63,176 bases of DNA from Bryobacteraceae bacterium (lineage in GTDB: Bacteria > Acidobacteriota > Terriglobia > Bryobacterales > Bryobacteraceae). Below are positions 18,184 to 28,065 of the stretch, piece after piece. The notes under the pieces were generated by a model, which worked only from the letters and a program-made list of their open reading frames with translations, searched no databases and was not told where the DNA came from. Position 1 is the first letter of the stretch. Each line of letters opens with the position of its first letter. The position numbers and the translations under genes were made by a program. The DNA lies in contig JAIEPW010000086.1 in NCBI GenBank assembly GCA_019748195.1, positions 1-63,176 of the forward strand, given 5' to 3'.

Positions 18184-21100
18184 TCAGAAATTCAGACGCA
18201 GGGCAAACTGAATCTCGCGGCCGCGGCCGGCGCTGCTGACCACGCCGAACTGGGGCCCATTGATCGCCTGCCCCGGACGCCCGAAATTCACGTTGTTGAA
18301 GGCGTTGAAGAACTCCGCGCGGAACTGGAGCACGAAGCGCTCCGCCAGCGGAATGTTCTTGAACAGGGACAGATCCACGGTCTGGCTCCCGTCCTGCTCG
18401 AGAATGTTCCGCCCCGCGTTGCCGAAGGTATTGGTCGGGTTCAGAACGAACGCGTTGATATCGAACCAGCGGTCCGGCGTCCGCTGATCGGCGGGCAGGT
18501 TTCCGTCGGCCAGCCGGTTGGGACGCTGCGCGTTCAGGATGCCGGTGAAGGACTGGTCGCCCACGATGGTCACCGAGAACGGAAGGCCGGACTGCAGTTG
18601 CAGGATACCGTTCATCTGCCAGCCGCCGACGAGGTAATTGGCGAAGGTCCCCGGATTTGCGAAGAAAGTCTTGCCCTTGCCGAAGGGCAGTTCCCAGGTT
18701 CCGCTGGCGACAAAGCGGTGCCTCGCGTCGGCGCCGGAGCGGGCGTAGTCCAGAGCCCGGTTGCGCACGATGGAGTGCGAGCCGCCTTCATCGTTGGAAG
18801 CCGAGAAGGAGTCCAGGGACTTGGCCCAGGTGTAGTTGGCGAGCACCTGGAAGCCCTTGGAGAAGCGGCGTTCGGCGCGCACCATCAGGGCGTGGTAGTT
18901 CGACCACTCCGCCGAGGGGTTGATGAAGATGCTGGAGAACGTGGAGAACGGCCGGCGCGCCTGCACGGACAGATTCTCGCCGGGGTTGTTCAGCCGCGCC
19001 TGGTTCATGTCCTCCCGGCTTTGCAGCTTGGTTCCCTTGTTGCCGGTGTAGCCGATTTCGAGCACGGTCTCAAATGGCAGTTTCTGCTGGATGTTGAAGT
19101 TCCACTGCTGCAGGTACGGGCTGTTGCGATCGACGTCGACGGTGTTCAGGGAGGGAGCGCCGCCCAGGGAAGTGACCGTTTGCGGGCTGTCCCACAGAGT
19201 GTTCATCAGGCGCGGACGCTGCCCCGCGGCCACGTTGGTGAGGGTCTGCTCGATCACCGCGCCCGGATTGTTCGATACGGTGATGGTGTAATTGCCCTGA
19301 TTCTGCGCGTAGAAGATTCCGTATCCGCCGCGGAGCACGGTGCCGGGCAGCACCTGGTAGGCGAAGCCGATGCGCGGCGCCCAGTCGGCGAAATCCGGGG
19401 TCACCACGCCGGGACGCACATCGCCGACCCTCAGCCAGGGTGCGGAGATGTTGGTTCCGAAGGTGCTGGGCGGATTCGCCACGCGAGCTCCGCCGCCCGG
19501 GATGGTGGGATCGAACACGCCTTCGCCGCCGCCCAACTCGCGCAGCGGCTGCGTGTATTCGTAGCGCAGTCCGAGGTTAAAGGTCAGCTTGGAAGTGACC
19601 TTGAAATCGTCCTGGAAGAACGCCGCGTACGCGGTCTGGCGGAAGTCTCCCGCGCGATAGAGCGATCGCACCAGGCCCTGGGTATAGGCTCCGAGCAGGT
19701 AATCCGCGAACGCATGGCCGGTGTATCGCGCCTGGAAGGTCAGCCGCCCGTTGGTCTGGTTGGTGGTGACCTGAGGGTTGCGGTTGTGGCGGATGTCGCC
19801 GCCGAAGGTCATGGTGTGGCGTCCGCGCACCACCGACATGGTGTCGCTGAGCGTGTACAGATTGGTGTAGTTGCGGAACGTCTGCTCGGTGTGGCCCATG
19901 TTGCTGAGCCCGGCGATGGTGAAGCGCGGGAGGTTGAAATCCTGCTCCTCCACCTGCAGGTTGGCGAAACCCATCTCCGCGGCCAGGTTCGTGGGCGCGG
20001 GGATGACGTTCGCGCCGGCATAAGCGCGGTTGAAGCCGAGCTTAAACGTATTCACGGTAGCCGGACCGAAGATATGGGTTTCCTGGAACACGGCGTTGTG
20101 GGCGTTCAAGGGCAGGAAAGCGCCCTGAAACGGCTGCAGCCCGGGTTCGATCAGGTCCCAGTTCGATTTCGAGTACCGGACGAAGAAGCTATCGCTCTGG
20201 GAAATGGTGTAATCGCCGCGGACATGGAACTGATCGAAGTCGTCGCTGGTCTTCGGCGTCCCCACCAGGTTCAGCACGGTTCCGGGCAGGTTCGGCGCGG
20301 GGATGAACGCATTCATCCGCCGGGCGATCGGGTTGATACGGTCCTGCGGGATGCGGTTGCCGGCGAACGGCTGGTTGTTGTTGAACGGGTCGCGGATGAT
20401 GGTGGAGAGTCCCGAGAAGTCGCCGTTGAGCCATTCCCGCGGCGGTACGGTCGCAAAATCGGTATTGGACCTCCGCTGGCGCCGGGACTCCCAATTGAAG
20501 AAAAAGAACGCTTTGTTGCGAATGACGGGTCCGCCGATGGAGGCCCCGAACTGGTTGAGGCGGAAATCCGGCTTGCGATCCTCGTCGAAGAAATTGCGGG
20601 CGTCAAAGATGTTGTTGCGCAGGAAGTGGTAGGCCGCGCCGTGGAACTCGTTGGATCCCGAGCGGATGGACACGTTGATGATGCCCGGGCTGGAGCCGTA
20701 TTCCGCCGAGAACTGGCTGCGCTGGATCTTGAACTCGCGGATGGCGTCCACTGAGGGGAGAATCGAGATCTCGCCGAACCGCGCGCCCCGGGCCTCCACG
20801 CCGTCGATCAGGAAGCTGTTGAAACTCGCGCGCGCGCCGGCGATGTGCACGGTGATTTCGTTTCGTCCGTAACGCGCCGACTGCGCCGTCCCGCCCGTCG
20901 CGGCGATGGCGCCCGCCGAAAGCGTCGCCAGTTGCAGGAAGTTGCGCCCGTTCAAGGGCAGTTCGGTGACGGATTTCTGCTCGATCACCTGCCCCAGGGT
21001 GGCGTTATCGGTTTGCAGCGCCGCCGTGGACGCCTCCACGGTGACTCGCTCGCTCACTTCACCGACATCCAGGACGACGTCGTAACGCAGGGTCTGGTCA

Positions 21101-21387
21101 ATCAGCAGGCCGATATTGGAGATTTCCGCCGACTTGAACCCGGCGTTGGAGGCGGCCAGCTTATACTCGCCCGGCGGCAGCGAGGCGAACAGAAAGCGTC
21201 CGGCTTCGTCCGAAGGAGCCTGGCGGACGGCGCCCGTCTGAAGATTCGTAAGCGTCACCGAGGCGCGGGGGATGGCCGCGCCGGACCGGTCCACCACGCT
21301 GCCCGCGATCGTGCCCGAAACCACCTGGGACCATGCGGCGGAAGCCGTCAGCAGACTTGCCAGGACTACTGCGCGAAGAGCTTTCAT
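18184..21387 (-). CDS. Oar-like TonB-dependent receptor with carboxypeptidase-regulatory domain
   Basis: A 1067-residue outer-membrane protein. A signal peptide ends at SAAWSQ (about 21). Residues 25-110 form a CarboxypepD_reg beta-sandwich (GTIAGSVVDRSGAAIPRASVTL). A plug-like region follows (NATLGQVIEQKSVTELPLNGR, then FLIDGVEARGARFGE) and then a beta-barrel that ends in Phe (LRLNF), the usual last-residue signal for the BAM complex. GGAGG lies 8 bases before the ATG. Acidobacteria carry many of these Oar-like receptors; some are linked to polymer uptake or surface adhesion. The ligand is not predictable. Two more copies of the type are at 28729 and 45736. Confidence 0.9.
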   Translation of the reverse strand: MKALRAVVLASLLTASAAWSQVVSGTIAGSVVDRSGAAIPRASVTLTNLQTGAVRQAPSDEAGRFLFASLPPGEYKLAASNAGFKSAEISNIGLLIDQTLRYDVVLDVGEVSERVTVEASTAALQTDNATLGQVIEQKSVTELPLNGRNFLQLATLSAGAIAATGGTAQSARYGRNEITVHIAGARASFNSFLIDGVEARGARFGEISILPSVDAIREFKIQRSQFSAEYGSSPGIINVSIRSGSNEFHGAAYHFLRNNIFDARNFFDEDRKPDFRLNQFGASIGGPVIRNKAFFFFNWESRRQRRSNTDFATVPPREWLNGDFSGLSTIIRDPFNNNQPFAGNRIPQDRINPIARRMNAFIPAPNLPGTVLNLVGTPKTSDDFDQFHVRGDYTISQSDSFFVRYSKSNWDLIEPGLQPFQGAFLPLNAHNAVFQETHIFGPATVNTFKLGFNRAYAGANVIPAPTNLAAEMGFANLQVEEQDFNLPRFTIAGLSNMGHTEQTFRNYTNLYTLSDTMSVVRGRHTMTFGGDIRHNRNPQVTTNQTNGRLTFQARYTGHAFADYLLGAYTQGLVRSLYRAGDFRQTAYAAFFQDDFKVTSKLTFNLGLRYEYTQPLRELGGGEGVFDPTIPGGGARVANPPSTFGTNISAPWLRVGDVRPGVVTPDFADWAPRIGFAYQVLPGTVLRGGYGIFYAQNQGNYTITVSNNPGAVIEQTLTNVAAGQRPRLMNTLWDSPQTVTSLGGAPSLNTVDVDRNSPYLQQWNFNIQQKLPFETVLEIGYTGNKGTKLQSREDMNQARLNNPGENLSVQARRPFSTFSSIFINPSAEWSNYHALMVRAERRFSKGFQVLANYTWAKSLDSFSASNDEGGSHSIVRNRALDYARSGADARHRFVASGTWELPFGKGKTFFANPGTFANYLVGGWQMNGILQLQSGLPFSVTIVGDQSFTGILNAQRPNRLADGNLPADQRTPDRWFDINAFVLNPTNTFGNAGRNILEQDGSQTVDLSLFKNIPLAERFVLQFRAEFFNAFNNVNFGRPGQAINGPQFGVVSSAGRGREIQFALRLNF

Positions 21388-21483
21388 TCCGAGACCCTCC
21401 TTGGGAGCAACCCAGATGGTCTACATCAGAACAGAATCTTCGTGCAAACATTGTCAATCGGCACTGTACAGCCCGAGAGGTCC

Positions 21484-22458
21484 TTAACGCTGCCGGGAAT
21501 CCAGGAACTGCTGCACTTCCCGTGAGATCGCTTCCCGCTCGCACTTAAACGCGGCATGCCCGCAAGGGCTGTCGAGCGTCATGACCCGGTCCCCCCGCGT
21601 TTTCGCGAACTCCAGCGGCGTTTCCGGGGAAATCGCCTGATCGGTGCGCGCCACCACCGCGAGCATTTGCGTTCGGGACGCCTTGGCCGCCCGATCGAGC
21701 GATCGCCCGAAGCTGAGCGACACATCATGGCCGGTGATCGCCTCGAACTGCCGCAGGGCGTCCAGTGGATCGATGTCGATGCTGAGCCCGCCCGCATTGA
21801 AGATCTGGCCTAACTGCTCCCGCGCTTCCGGGCTCATGCCAGGGATGCGGCGCCAGGGGACGCGTTGCAGCAGGTCCAGGATCGACCTTGGGTCGCGGGG
21901 CAGGGGCAGTCCCCCACCCGCCGCGCCGTCGCGCCCCATGCCGCGCACGAATGTGGTCCACAGCGCGATGTCCTTCTCGGACATCTTCGGAGTGCCCACG
22001 ATAGGGACCGCCTTTTCGAAGAAATCCGGATAGCTTGCGGCCCATTGGTACACCTGCATCGCCGACATGGAGATCCCCAGGACCGCGAACCCCTTCCGGA
22101 TCCCCAGTTTGCCCAGCAGGGCATGCTGCACCCGCACGGTGTCGCGCATGGTGATCCTCGGGAACGTTTGCGCCTTTTGTTTTTCGCTGTTGGAAGGCGA
22201 CGTGGATACACCGTTGGCGATGTTATCCATGGCGATCACATAGAACTTCGTGTCGTCGACGTAGCGCCCCGGACCGATGTAGGTCACCAGGTCCGCGCTC
22301 TTGCCGTTGAACCAACTGGGAAACAGCACGACGTTCGATTTCTGTTCGTCCAGCTTGCCGAAGGTGCGGTAGCCGACCTTCAGGTCGAGTATGCGCTGGC
22401 CGCTGTCCAGAACGAAATCGCCGAGCGAGGCGAAGAGCAATGTGGCAAACAAAAACAA
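21484..22458 (-). CDS. Exported alpha/beta-hydrolase of the MetX (homoserine acetyltransferase-like) type
   Basis: A 324-residue protein with a short hydrophobic N-terminus that looks like a signal peptide. The TTG start at 22458 has GGAGG 6 bases upstream. The fold matches MetX: GYRTFGKLDEQKSNVVLFPSW, DNIANGVSTSPSNS, a nucleophile elbow LGISMSAMQVYQWAASYPDF with Ser130, then Asp273 (VVARTDQAIS) and His301 (CGHAAFKCE). The catalytic triad is complete, but the usual SMGGMQ of the methionine enzyme is SMSAMQ and the protein is probably exported. It is therefore unlikely to be the biosynthetic enzyme; an esterase or acyltransferase on an unknown substrate is more likely. Confidence 0.75.
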   Translation of the reverse strand: MFLFATLLFASLGDFVLDSGQRILDLKVGYRTFGKLDEQKSNVVLFPSWFNGKSADLVTYIGPGRYVDDTKFYVIAMDNIANGVSTSPSNSEKQKAQTFPRITMRDTVRVQHALLGKLGIRKGFAVLGISMSAMQVYQWAASYPDFFEKAVPIVGTPKMSEKDIALWTTFVRGMGRDGAAGGGLPLPRDPRSILDLLQRVPWRRIPGMSPEAREQLGQIFNAGGLSIDIDPLDALRQFEAITGHDVSLSFGRSLDRAAKASRTQMLAVVARTDQAISPETPLEFAKTRGDRVMTLDSPCGHAAFKCEREAISREVQQFLDSRQR

Positions 22459-22530
22459 GCTGATCCTCCGGGGCTACAGGCCTTTGGACGCATGATAGCG
22501 AATCGCGATTCCGCTATCCTGAAACATTCC

Positions 22531-24312
22531 ATGCGCGCGCGCGCTCCCTACCTGATTCTGGCCGCGGCCATGCTGGCGCTGTACTTCCCTGTATTCCGGG
22601 TTTGGTTCCTGGGGGACGATTTCGCATGGCTCAGCTTGCGCCTGCAACCCCTGGGGGACGCCCTGTTCCGCCCTTTCGCCCAGGGCACCGTCCGCATATT
22701 CAGCGAAAGGCTCCCGTTTCTGGCCTTTGGCCAATGGTTCGGGTTGAATCCGCTGCCGTTCCGGGTTCTTTCGCTGATTACGTTCGCGGCGAATCTGGTG
22801 CTGGCGGCGCGGATCGGGCGGACGCTTAGCGGCAGCCGGATCGGCGGTTTCGCGGCAGCCTCGCTCTGGATGCTGAACGCGCGGGTTCTGGTTTCCGTTT
22901 CCTGGGCTTCGGCGTACAACCAGCAGTTGTACAGCTTCTGCCTGCTTGCCGCGTTCTACTGCCTGCTGCGGTATCTGGACACCGGCCGACGCGGGTATCT
23001 TTTGGCGCAGTGGATCTTCTACCTGGCCGGATTCGGCGCGCTGGAGGTGACGGTGGTTTACCCGGCGCTGGCGGCCGCATACTGCGTTTTGCTGCGCCCG
23101 AAGGAACTACGCAGCGTGCTTCCGATGTTCATCCCGGCAAGCGTGTTCGCGGCGCTACACCTGTTTGTCATCCCCAAGCCCTCATCCGCCACCTACGCAA
23201 TGAGCTTCGACGCCGGCCTGGTCAGCCGGCTGTGGCGCTACTTCGTTTGGACGCTGGGACCCGAAGGGCTGGCCGAGAACGTGAGCACGGCGTGGAAAAT
23301 CCCGGAGATCGCCATCCGCATCGGGTGTGGCGTTGGGCTGGCCGCGGCGCTGATTTCGAGGCCGACTCGAGAGAACTGGTTCGCGGCGGCGTGGTTCCTG
23401 CTGTTGCTGGCCCCGGTGCTCCCTCTGGCTGGACATGTCACCGATTACTATTTGACGCTCCCGTCGCTGGGCCTATGCTGGATCGCCGGTTCGGCGCTGG
23501 CGGCGCCTCCCACGCGGCTGCGTGCGGCGGCATTCGGCGCCCTCGCCCTGGCCTACGCGGCCGGGCACGTCGCGGAAGTGCGCGCGGGCCTTCGCTGGTA
23601 TGCGCAGCGCACCGCCGCCATGCGAGATTTGGTGGGCGCGACCCGCGAGGCGCACCGAAGATCGCCCGCATCAGCGATTCTGCTGGCAGGCGTGGATCGC
23701 GAACTGTTTGAAAGCGGCTTTCAGGATGAGCCCTTCCGCCTGTTCGGCCTGACCCGCGTCTTCCTGGCGCCGGGTACGGAGAACGCCGTTCGCGTGCGCG
23801 AGGAAATCGGGTCCCTGGCGAGGTGGCGCATGGCGCCCGAGGAATTCGCCCGCCTGCTTGCCGCCGGCGAAGCCGTGGTTCTGGTAAACGAAGGCGGCTT
23901 CTGGGACGACGAAACCGCGCGCTATCGCACCATCGCCGGAAGCGCCTCGGGCAGGGTCATCATGCAACTGGGGGAGCCTGCCGCCGGAAAGTGGATTCGG
24001 GAGGGCTGGCATAGCGCCGAAAACGGATTCCGCTGGACTTCGCGCCGCGCGGTCCTCGGGCTGCCGTTCGCTCCGCGAGCGCTGGTAATTCATGGCTACG
24101 CCCCCGCGCTGGTGGTTCCCGTGGATCTAAGGCTGAGTTCCGGAACCATCGCGATCGGTTCGACCCGGATCCGGCAGGAAGGCCCTTTCCGCTGGACCGC
24201 GGAGTTCGCGGGGACCGCCCGGGAGCTGACGATCGAAGTCGACCGCACGCGCCGCGCGCCCGGCGATCCGCGGGATCTCGGGGTCATCATCCAGTCCGTC
24301 GAACTACGGTGA
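22531..24312 (+). CDS. Polytopic membrane protein, probable GT-C glycosyltransferase
   Basis: A 593-residue protein with about ten membrane helices in the first 390 residues and a soluble C-terminal domain. The first loop has GDDFAWLSLRL, the acidic position of GT-C sugar transferases. An ATG at 22492 is an alternative start; 22531 is preferred because the hydrophobic helix begins there. It shares a 73-base divergent region with the MetX-like gene, and its 3' end overlaps the next, convergent gene by 9 bases. Donor and acceptor are unknown. Confidence 0.65.
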   Translation: MRARAPYLILAAAMLALYFPVFRVWFLGDDFAWLSLRLQPLGDALFRPFAQGTVRIFSERLPFLAFGQWFGLNPLPFRVLSLITFAANLVLAARIGRTLSGSRIGGFAAASLWMLNARVLVSVSWASAYNQQLYSFCLLAAFYCLLRYLDTGRRGYLLAQWIFYLAGFGALEVTVVYPALAAAYCVLLRPKELRSVLPMFIPASVFAALHLFVIPKPSSATYAMSFDAGLVSRLWRYFVWTLGPEGLAENVSTAWKIPEIAIRIGCGVGLAAALISRPTRENWFAAAWFLLLLAPVLPLAGHVTDYYLTLPSLGLCWIAGSALAAPPTRLRAAAFGALALAYAAGHVAEVRAGLRWYAQRTAAMRDLVGATREAHRRSPASAILLAGVDRELFESGFQDEPFRLFGLTRVFLAPGTENAVRVREEIGSLARWRMAPEEFARLLAAGEAVVLVNEGGFWDDETARYRTIAGSASGRVIMQLGEPAAGKWIREGWHSAENGFRWTSRRAVLGLPFAPRALVIHGYAPALVVPVDLRLSSGTIAIGSTRIRQEGPFRWTAEFAGTARELTIEVDRTRRAPGDPRDLGVIIQSVELR

Positions 24313-25893
24313 GCGAAAGCGGAAGACGTCGAAGATCGGCCGCCCGTTCGGATCGGCGATCACCCGCTCCACAGCCCGCACCTTGCCCTCGACCGCGGCC
24401 AGGCGATCCAGCCGGGCCCCCGCGCCGGTGAACACTTCGTCGGCGGGGTTATGGTGGTGGACGAACAGCGCCTTCGGATCGGAGAAGAGGCGCCGCAGTT
24501 CGTCCCGTTCGCGGTCGGTCAACTCATCGTTGCGGGTCGCATCCGGCGTCAGGCGCAGGTCCAGCCGCCCGTCGTGCAGCAGGCGAACCGGGTTCACGAT
24601 GCCCCAGTCCACCGAATAAATGCGATCCTCCGAACCCGCCAGGGCGTCCGCCAGCGTGAAAATGGCGCGGGACCAGTTGGTGGAAGCGCCGTTGCGCTCC
24701 AGTTGCAGGTGGTATTGATTCAGCACCAGCAGATTCTGAACGCAGAGCAACACTACGATCGCGATCGGGATGGCGCGCGGCATCCTTTCCGTGGAAGCGG
24801 CGAGGGCGGTGGCGACGAAGAACACGGGCACGGGCCACAACAGGATCACATGATGCGCCGAGCCGCCCGCGTCACGGGTGGAGGCCATCAGCAGCCAGGC
24901 GGCGGCGAGGAAGATCCATGAGGCCGTCAACACCCGGCGCGATGCGGTGCGCCACCATACGGGGGTCAGCGCCAGCGCTAACACGAAAGCGTACGGAAAC
25001 CAGGAGAACCGCTGCTCGCCCGCCAGGTTCCGGACGGCCGCGCCGGCGCGTCCCAATCGGGTTTCCGCCGGACGGGCATGCGTTTCCCACTCCTCGTGAA
25101 CCAGGAACCCAAAAAGAGAAGATCCGTTCGCGGTGATCTTCAGATGCTCGAACTTCTGTCCATATTCCGAGGTGGTAAGGGACAAATTGGCGCGCGCCGT
25201 CGCTCCGCCGCGGCGGATGTTATATAAGACTAGCGGTAGCGCGCCGAGCAGGAAGGCAATCACGGCGATTCGAGCGTTGCGGGAATTCAGGCGGTACCGC
25301 ACGTCGCCGGGATAGACCATCAAAAGCGCGGCCGCCAGACCGGCGAGATTCCAGAGAAACAGCGCCTTGTCCCATAACCCTAATCCTATCAATGCGAAAG
25401 CGATGGCGAGCGAGCGCCGGGATTCGGTCTGGGCGAATCGCGCCAGGGCCAGCACAGCGCCGGTCAGGCAGACGTGTTGAATGGCTACCGGGCCCCAGTC
25501 GTAAACGTTTGTCAGCAGGTATACCGGGTCCGTGGCGAGCAGAAACGCGCCCGCGATGGCCGCCCGGCGGCCCGCCAGGGATTCGGTCACGCGAAAGAAA
25601 AGAAACACACTTGCCGCACCCAAAAGTACCACCGGCAGCCGCAGGGACCAAACCGTGGGGGGCAGCAGGGCGAAAATTCCGGCGTACAACCAGGTTTTGA
25701 GCGCTCCCAAGTAGGTCAGCAGCATCAACGGATAGTCGCGCTGGAAAATCCGGACACGGTGAAACGCCGTACCAGGGTCATGGATGGGCGCTGCGAAAAA
25801 AGCCTCATCCTCGTAGATGCCGGCTGCATCGATGAAGGGAATAGATAGCAGAATGAAGAGGATACAAGCGAGAGCGAGGCTACCGCGGGTCAT
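24304..25893 (-). CDS. GT39-like membrane glycosyltransferase
   Basis: A 529-residue protein with about eleven predicted helices. The ATG at 25893 (MTRGSLALACILFILL) is preferred over a start 33 codons upstream, which would add a non-hydrophobic tail. The loop after the first helix has Asp29-Glu30 in IYEDEAFFAAP, the catalytic acidic pair of the ArnT/PMT family. The C-terminal third is soluble. The 3' end overlaps that of the convergent glycosyltransferase-like gene. The pair may act on surface glycans, but no polysaccharide cluster surrounds them. Confidence 0.75.
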   Translation of the reverse strand: MTRGSLALACILFILLSIPFIDAAGIYEDEAFFAAPIHDPGTAFHRVRIFQRDYPLMLLTYLGALKTWLYAGIFALLPPTVWSLRLPVVLLGAASVFLFFRVTESLAGRRAAIAGAFLLATDPVYLLTNVYDWGPVAIQHVCLTGAVLALARFAQTESRRSLAIAFALIGLGLWDKALFLWNLAGLAAALLMVYPGDVRYRLNSRNARIAVIAFLLGALPLVLYNIRRGGATARANLSLTTSEYGQKFEHLKITANGSSLFGFLVHEEWETHARPAETRLGRAGAAVRNLAGEQRFSWFPYAFVLALALTPVWWRTASRRVLTASWIFLAAAWLLMASTRDAGGSAHHVILLWPVPVFFVATALAASTERMPRAIPIAIVVLLCVQNLLVLNQYHLQLERNGASTNWSRAIFTLADALAGSEDRIYSVDWGIVNPVRLLHDGRLDLRLTPDATRNDELTDRERDELRRLFSDPKALFVHHHNPADEVFTGAGARLDRLAAVEGKVRAVERVIADPNGRPIFDVFRFRSP

Positions 25894-26376
25894 ACGAGCT
25901 GTTTCGATGAGAGTTTTCGCGATACAAACACACCAGTATAGCGGGATTGCGGCCTTGAAACCTTCCCCGGCCGGATTCGTCAAAACGTGCATTCCCGTAA
26001 TGGAAACGGGGCCTGGAGCCGATTAGAATGCGAGCGGCCGGGAGGGCAGAGGATTTGGAAGGCGGATTGCTTGACAGGTGTGCTATGATCTTCACTCGGG
26101 AGCAAGCGACTTGGCCAACAGCCGGCGGCAGCCGGCCGACGCTCTCCCTTGCGGCGCTCATGGCGCCATCACTGCTCGCTCAACCCGGCGGCAGCGTCTC
26201 CGGAACTCAGTCGCGGCAGGTTCGTCTGTCCGTGAAAACAGAATCCGAGAAGAGTGTTACGGAAGGCTTCCCCTGCCCCGCGAAAAGCGGAATGGAGTTG
26301 CCTGAACCTTTTTTCCAGTTTTAGCGTCTATAGCGATACTGAACAACAAAACAAAAACAGATAGAGGAGACCGACA
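25894..26376. other. Intergenic region and long leader of the zinc-finger gene
   Basis: No supported gene; a 98-residue plus-strand frame (26028-26324) lacks any recognisable feature. TGCTATGAT at 26081-26089 looks like an extended -10 element and would give a leader of about 280 bases for the DksA-like gene. A GAGGAG site precedes the ATG at 26377. I see no clear riboswitch. Confidence 0.4.
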
Positions 26377-26760
26377 ATGACGAAGACCGAATTGAACAAA
26401 TACCGGGCGATCCTGGAAGCGAAGCTCGCTGAACTCTCCAAGGTGGTGAAGAACCGCGAAGGCATTGCGATCGAGAAGACTCCGGACGCGCTCGACGAAG
26501 TGCAACTGGCCGGCGAGCGTGAGCTCGCGATCCGCAACCTGGATCGCGAATCCAACCTGCTCCGCAATGTGCGCGCGGCGCTGCGGCGCGTTGACGAAGG
26601 CACCTTCGGCATCTGCCTGCACTGCGAGGAGGAGATCAGCACGAAGCGGCTGAACGCACTCCCCTGGACGCCGTTGTGCATCCAGTGTCAGGAAGCGGCG
26701 GACCGCAACCACGAGGACGTGACCGAGAGCCTGGACGAGCTGATCGTCAACGCCGCCTAA
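26377..26760 (+). CDS. DksA/TraR-family C4 zinc-finger protein
   Basis: A 127-residue protein with an N-terminal coiled coil (about 5-70, rich in Leu, Glu and Arg) and a C-terminal zinc finger with Cys80, Cys83, Cys101 and Cys104 (GICLHCEEEIS, LCIQCQEA). DksA-type proteins insert the coiled coil into the RNA polymerase secondary channel and tune transcription with ppGpp. It lacks an obvious acidic DxxDxA tip of E. coli DksA; ALDEVQLAGERE lies at the tip region instead. It could therefore act differently. GAGGAG precedes the start, and a strong terminator follows. Confidence 0.88.
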   Translation: MTKTELNKYRAILEAKLAELSKVVKNREGIAIEKTPDALDEVQLAGERELAIRNLDRESNLLRNVRAALRRVDEGTFGICLHCEEEISTKRLNALPWTPLCIQCQEAADRNHEDVTESLDELIVNAA

Positions 26761-26786
26761 CTTCACACTCGCGACATAATTCTGAC

Positions 26787-26821
26787 GGGCGCGCGCCGCA
26801 AGGCTCGCGCCCTTCGTTTTT
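26787..26821 (+). terminator. Rho-independent terminator of the DksA-like gene
   Basis: GGGCGCG pairs with CGCGCCC (7 bp, with inner GCC/GGC pairing) and is followed by TTCGTTTTT. It lies between two convergent genes. Confidence 0.85.
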
Positions 26822-27482
26822 AACGAATGCAGATGCCCGAAACCATTCGCCCCGCTTCTTCCGCTTCCCGGCGGAAAGAGTAGAACTCGTCCGCACGGCA
26901 GAAAGTACATTCACCGGAGCAGTCGATCGAACCTTGGGGTACGCCCGCCTGCAATAATTGCCTGCGGTTGACCTCAGACAAATCGAGCATCACTTTACCC
27001 TCCGCATCAGCTAATTCCGGGACCCACTCGGCGAACTGCCGGGCGACTTCCGCCGACACCTCGTAGCAGCAGTGCGCGATCCCCGGTCCTATCGCAGCGC
27101 ACAAATTCGCCGGGTTGCTGCCGAAGGTTCGGGCAAGCTTCCCGACAGCTTTGGCGACGATCTGGCCGGCTGAACCCCGCCACCCCGCGTGCACCGCCGC
27201 CACGCAACGTGTCACGGGATCAGCGATCAGAATCGGCAGGCAGTCCGCGGTTCGAACGGCGATCCACAGCCCGGATACCGCAGTGATCAGGGCGTCTCCC
27301 TCGCCGATTCGGCCGGTTTTGACCCGGGCGGTGACGACACGGTCGGAATGGATCTGGTCGAGCTGCGCGGAAAGCTCCGGGGGCCAGCCCGGCAATTCGT
27401 GCCGAGTGCCGAACCCGTGCTGGACGCTGGCTATGTCCAGCAGCGTGCTCCGAAACAGCCCGCACGAGTCCAGGTAGAACAT
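26820..27482 (-). CDS. pgeF: Peptidoglycan editing factor / YfiH-family laccase-domain protein
   Basis: A 220-residue protein of the DUF152/YfiH family. Members act as PgeF, which removes wrongly placed amino acids from peptidoglycan precursors, and some have purine nucleoside phosphorylase or adenosine deaminase activity. Conserved sites are visible: QIHSDRV with His45, TADCLPIL with Cys81, HAGWRG at 98-103, and AIGPGIAHCCYEV with His137. Length and order fit the family. Its ATG lies one base after the stop of nuoB, so the two are coupled. Confidence 0.9.
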   Translation of the reverse strand: MFYLDSCGLFRSTLLDIASVQHGFGTRHELPGWPPELSAQLDQIHSDRVVTARVKTGRIGEGDALITAVSGLWIAVRTADCLPILIADPVTRCVAAVHAGWRGSAGQIVAKAVGKLARTFGSNPANLCAAIGPGIAHCCYEVSAEVARQFAEWVPELADAEGKVMLDLSEVNRRQLLQAGVPQGSIDCSGECTFCRADEFYSFRREAEEAGRMVSGICIR

Positions 27483-27483
27483 C

Positions 27484-28065
27484 TCAGGCGAGCGTGACCA
27501 GTTCGCCCGAGGGCTGATTGATCTGCGCGATGCGCACCTGGCGGCGGAACTCCTCCAGCATCGATTCGTGCAGCCGGACCTCGGTGGGGCGCTTCACCAG
27601 CGTGGTCATCTGGTCGATCTTCTCCTGCAGCTTCAGCAGGCCGTAAAACAGATTCTCCGGACGCGGCGGGCAGCCGGTGACGTACACGTCGACGGGCACG
27701 ATCTTGTCGACGCCCTGAAGCACGGAATAAGTGTTGAAGGGGCCGCCGACGCTGGAGCAGGCGCCCATCGAAATCACCCACTTGGGATCCGGCATCTGAT
27801 CGTAGAGGCGGCGGAGCACCGGACCCATCTTGAGGGTGACGGTTCCGGCCACGATCATCAGGTCCGCCTGGCGCGGGCTGGGCCGGAAGACTTCCGCGCC
27901 GAAGCGGGCAATGTCGAACCTGCCGGTGGAGGACGCGATCATTTCCATGGCGCAACAGGCCAGGCCGAAACTCAGGGGCCAGAGCGCGGACTTCCGCGCC
28001 CAGTTGAACACGTAGTCGACCGACGTGGTCAGGAAGTTGCGCTCAAACTGGTTCTGGAGAAACAT
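27484..28065 (-). CDS. nuoB: NADH-quinone oxidoreductase subunit B
   Basis: Subunit of respiratory complex I that carries iron-sulfur cluster N2. The cluster ligands are all present: Cys37 and Cys38 ([10 protein letters not shown]), Cys103 ([10 protein letters not shown]) and Cys132 (TGCPPRPE). The 193-residue length is normal. Other nuo genes are not adjacent. Instead, nuoB sits between a flavodoxin-fold quinone oxidoreductase gene, which overlaps its start by 23 bases, and pgeF. This may be a second, stand-alone nuoB copy of the kind seen in genomes with split complex I clusters. Confidence 0.96.
   Translation of the reverse strand: MFLQNQFERNFLTTSVDYVFNWARKSALWPLSFGLACCAMEMIASSTGRFDIARFGAEVFRPSPRQADLMIVAGTVTLKMGPVLRRLYDQMPDPKWVISMGACSSVGGPFNTYSVLQGVDKIVPVDVYVTGCPPRPENLFYGLLKLQEKIDQMTTLVKRPTEVRLHESMLEEFRRQVRIAQINQPSGELVTLA

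Noticed and set aside
17701-20754. Long plus-strand frame of 1017 codons opposite the receptor gene
   Set aside because: It is the antisense shadow of the minus-strand receptor: His/Arg/Gly-rich without any domain, while the minus strand has a signal peptide and known domains.
26028-26324. 98-codon plus-strand frame before the zinc-finger gene
   Set aside because: No ribosome binding site, domain or signal; more likely leader sequence.
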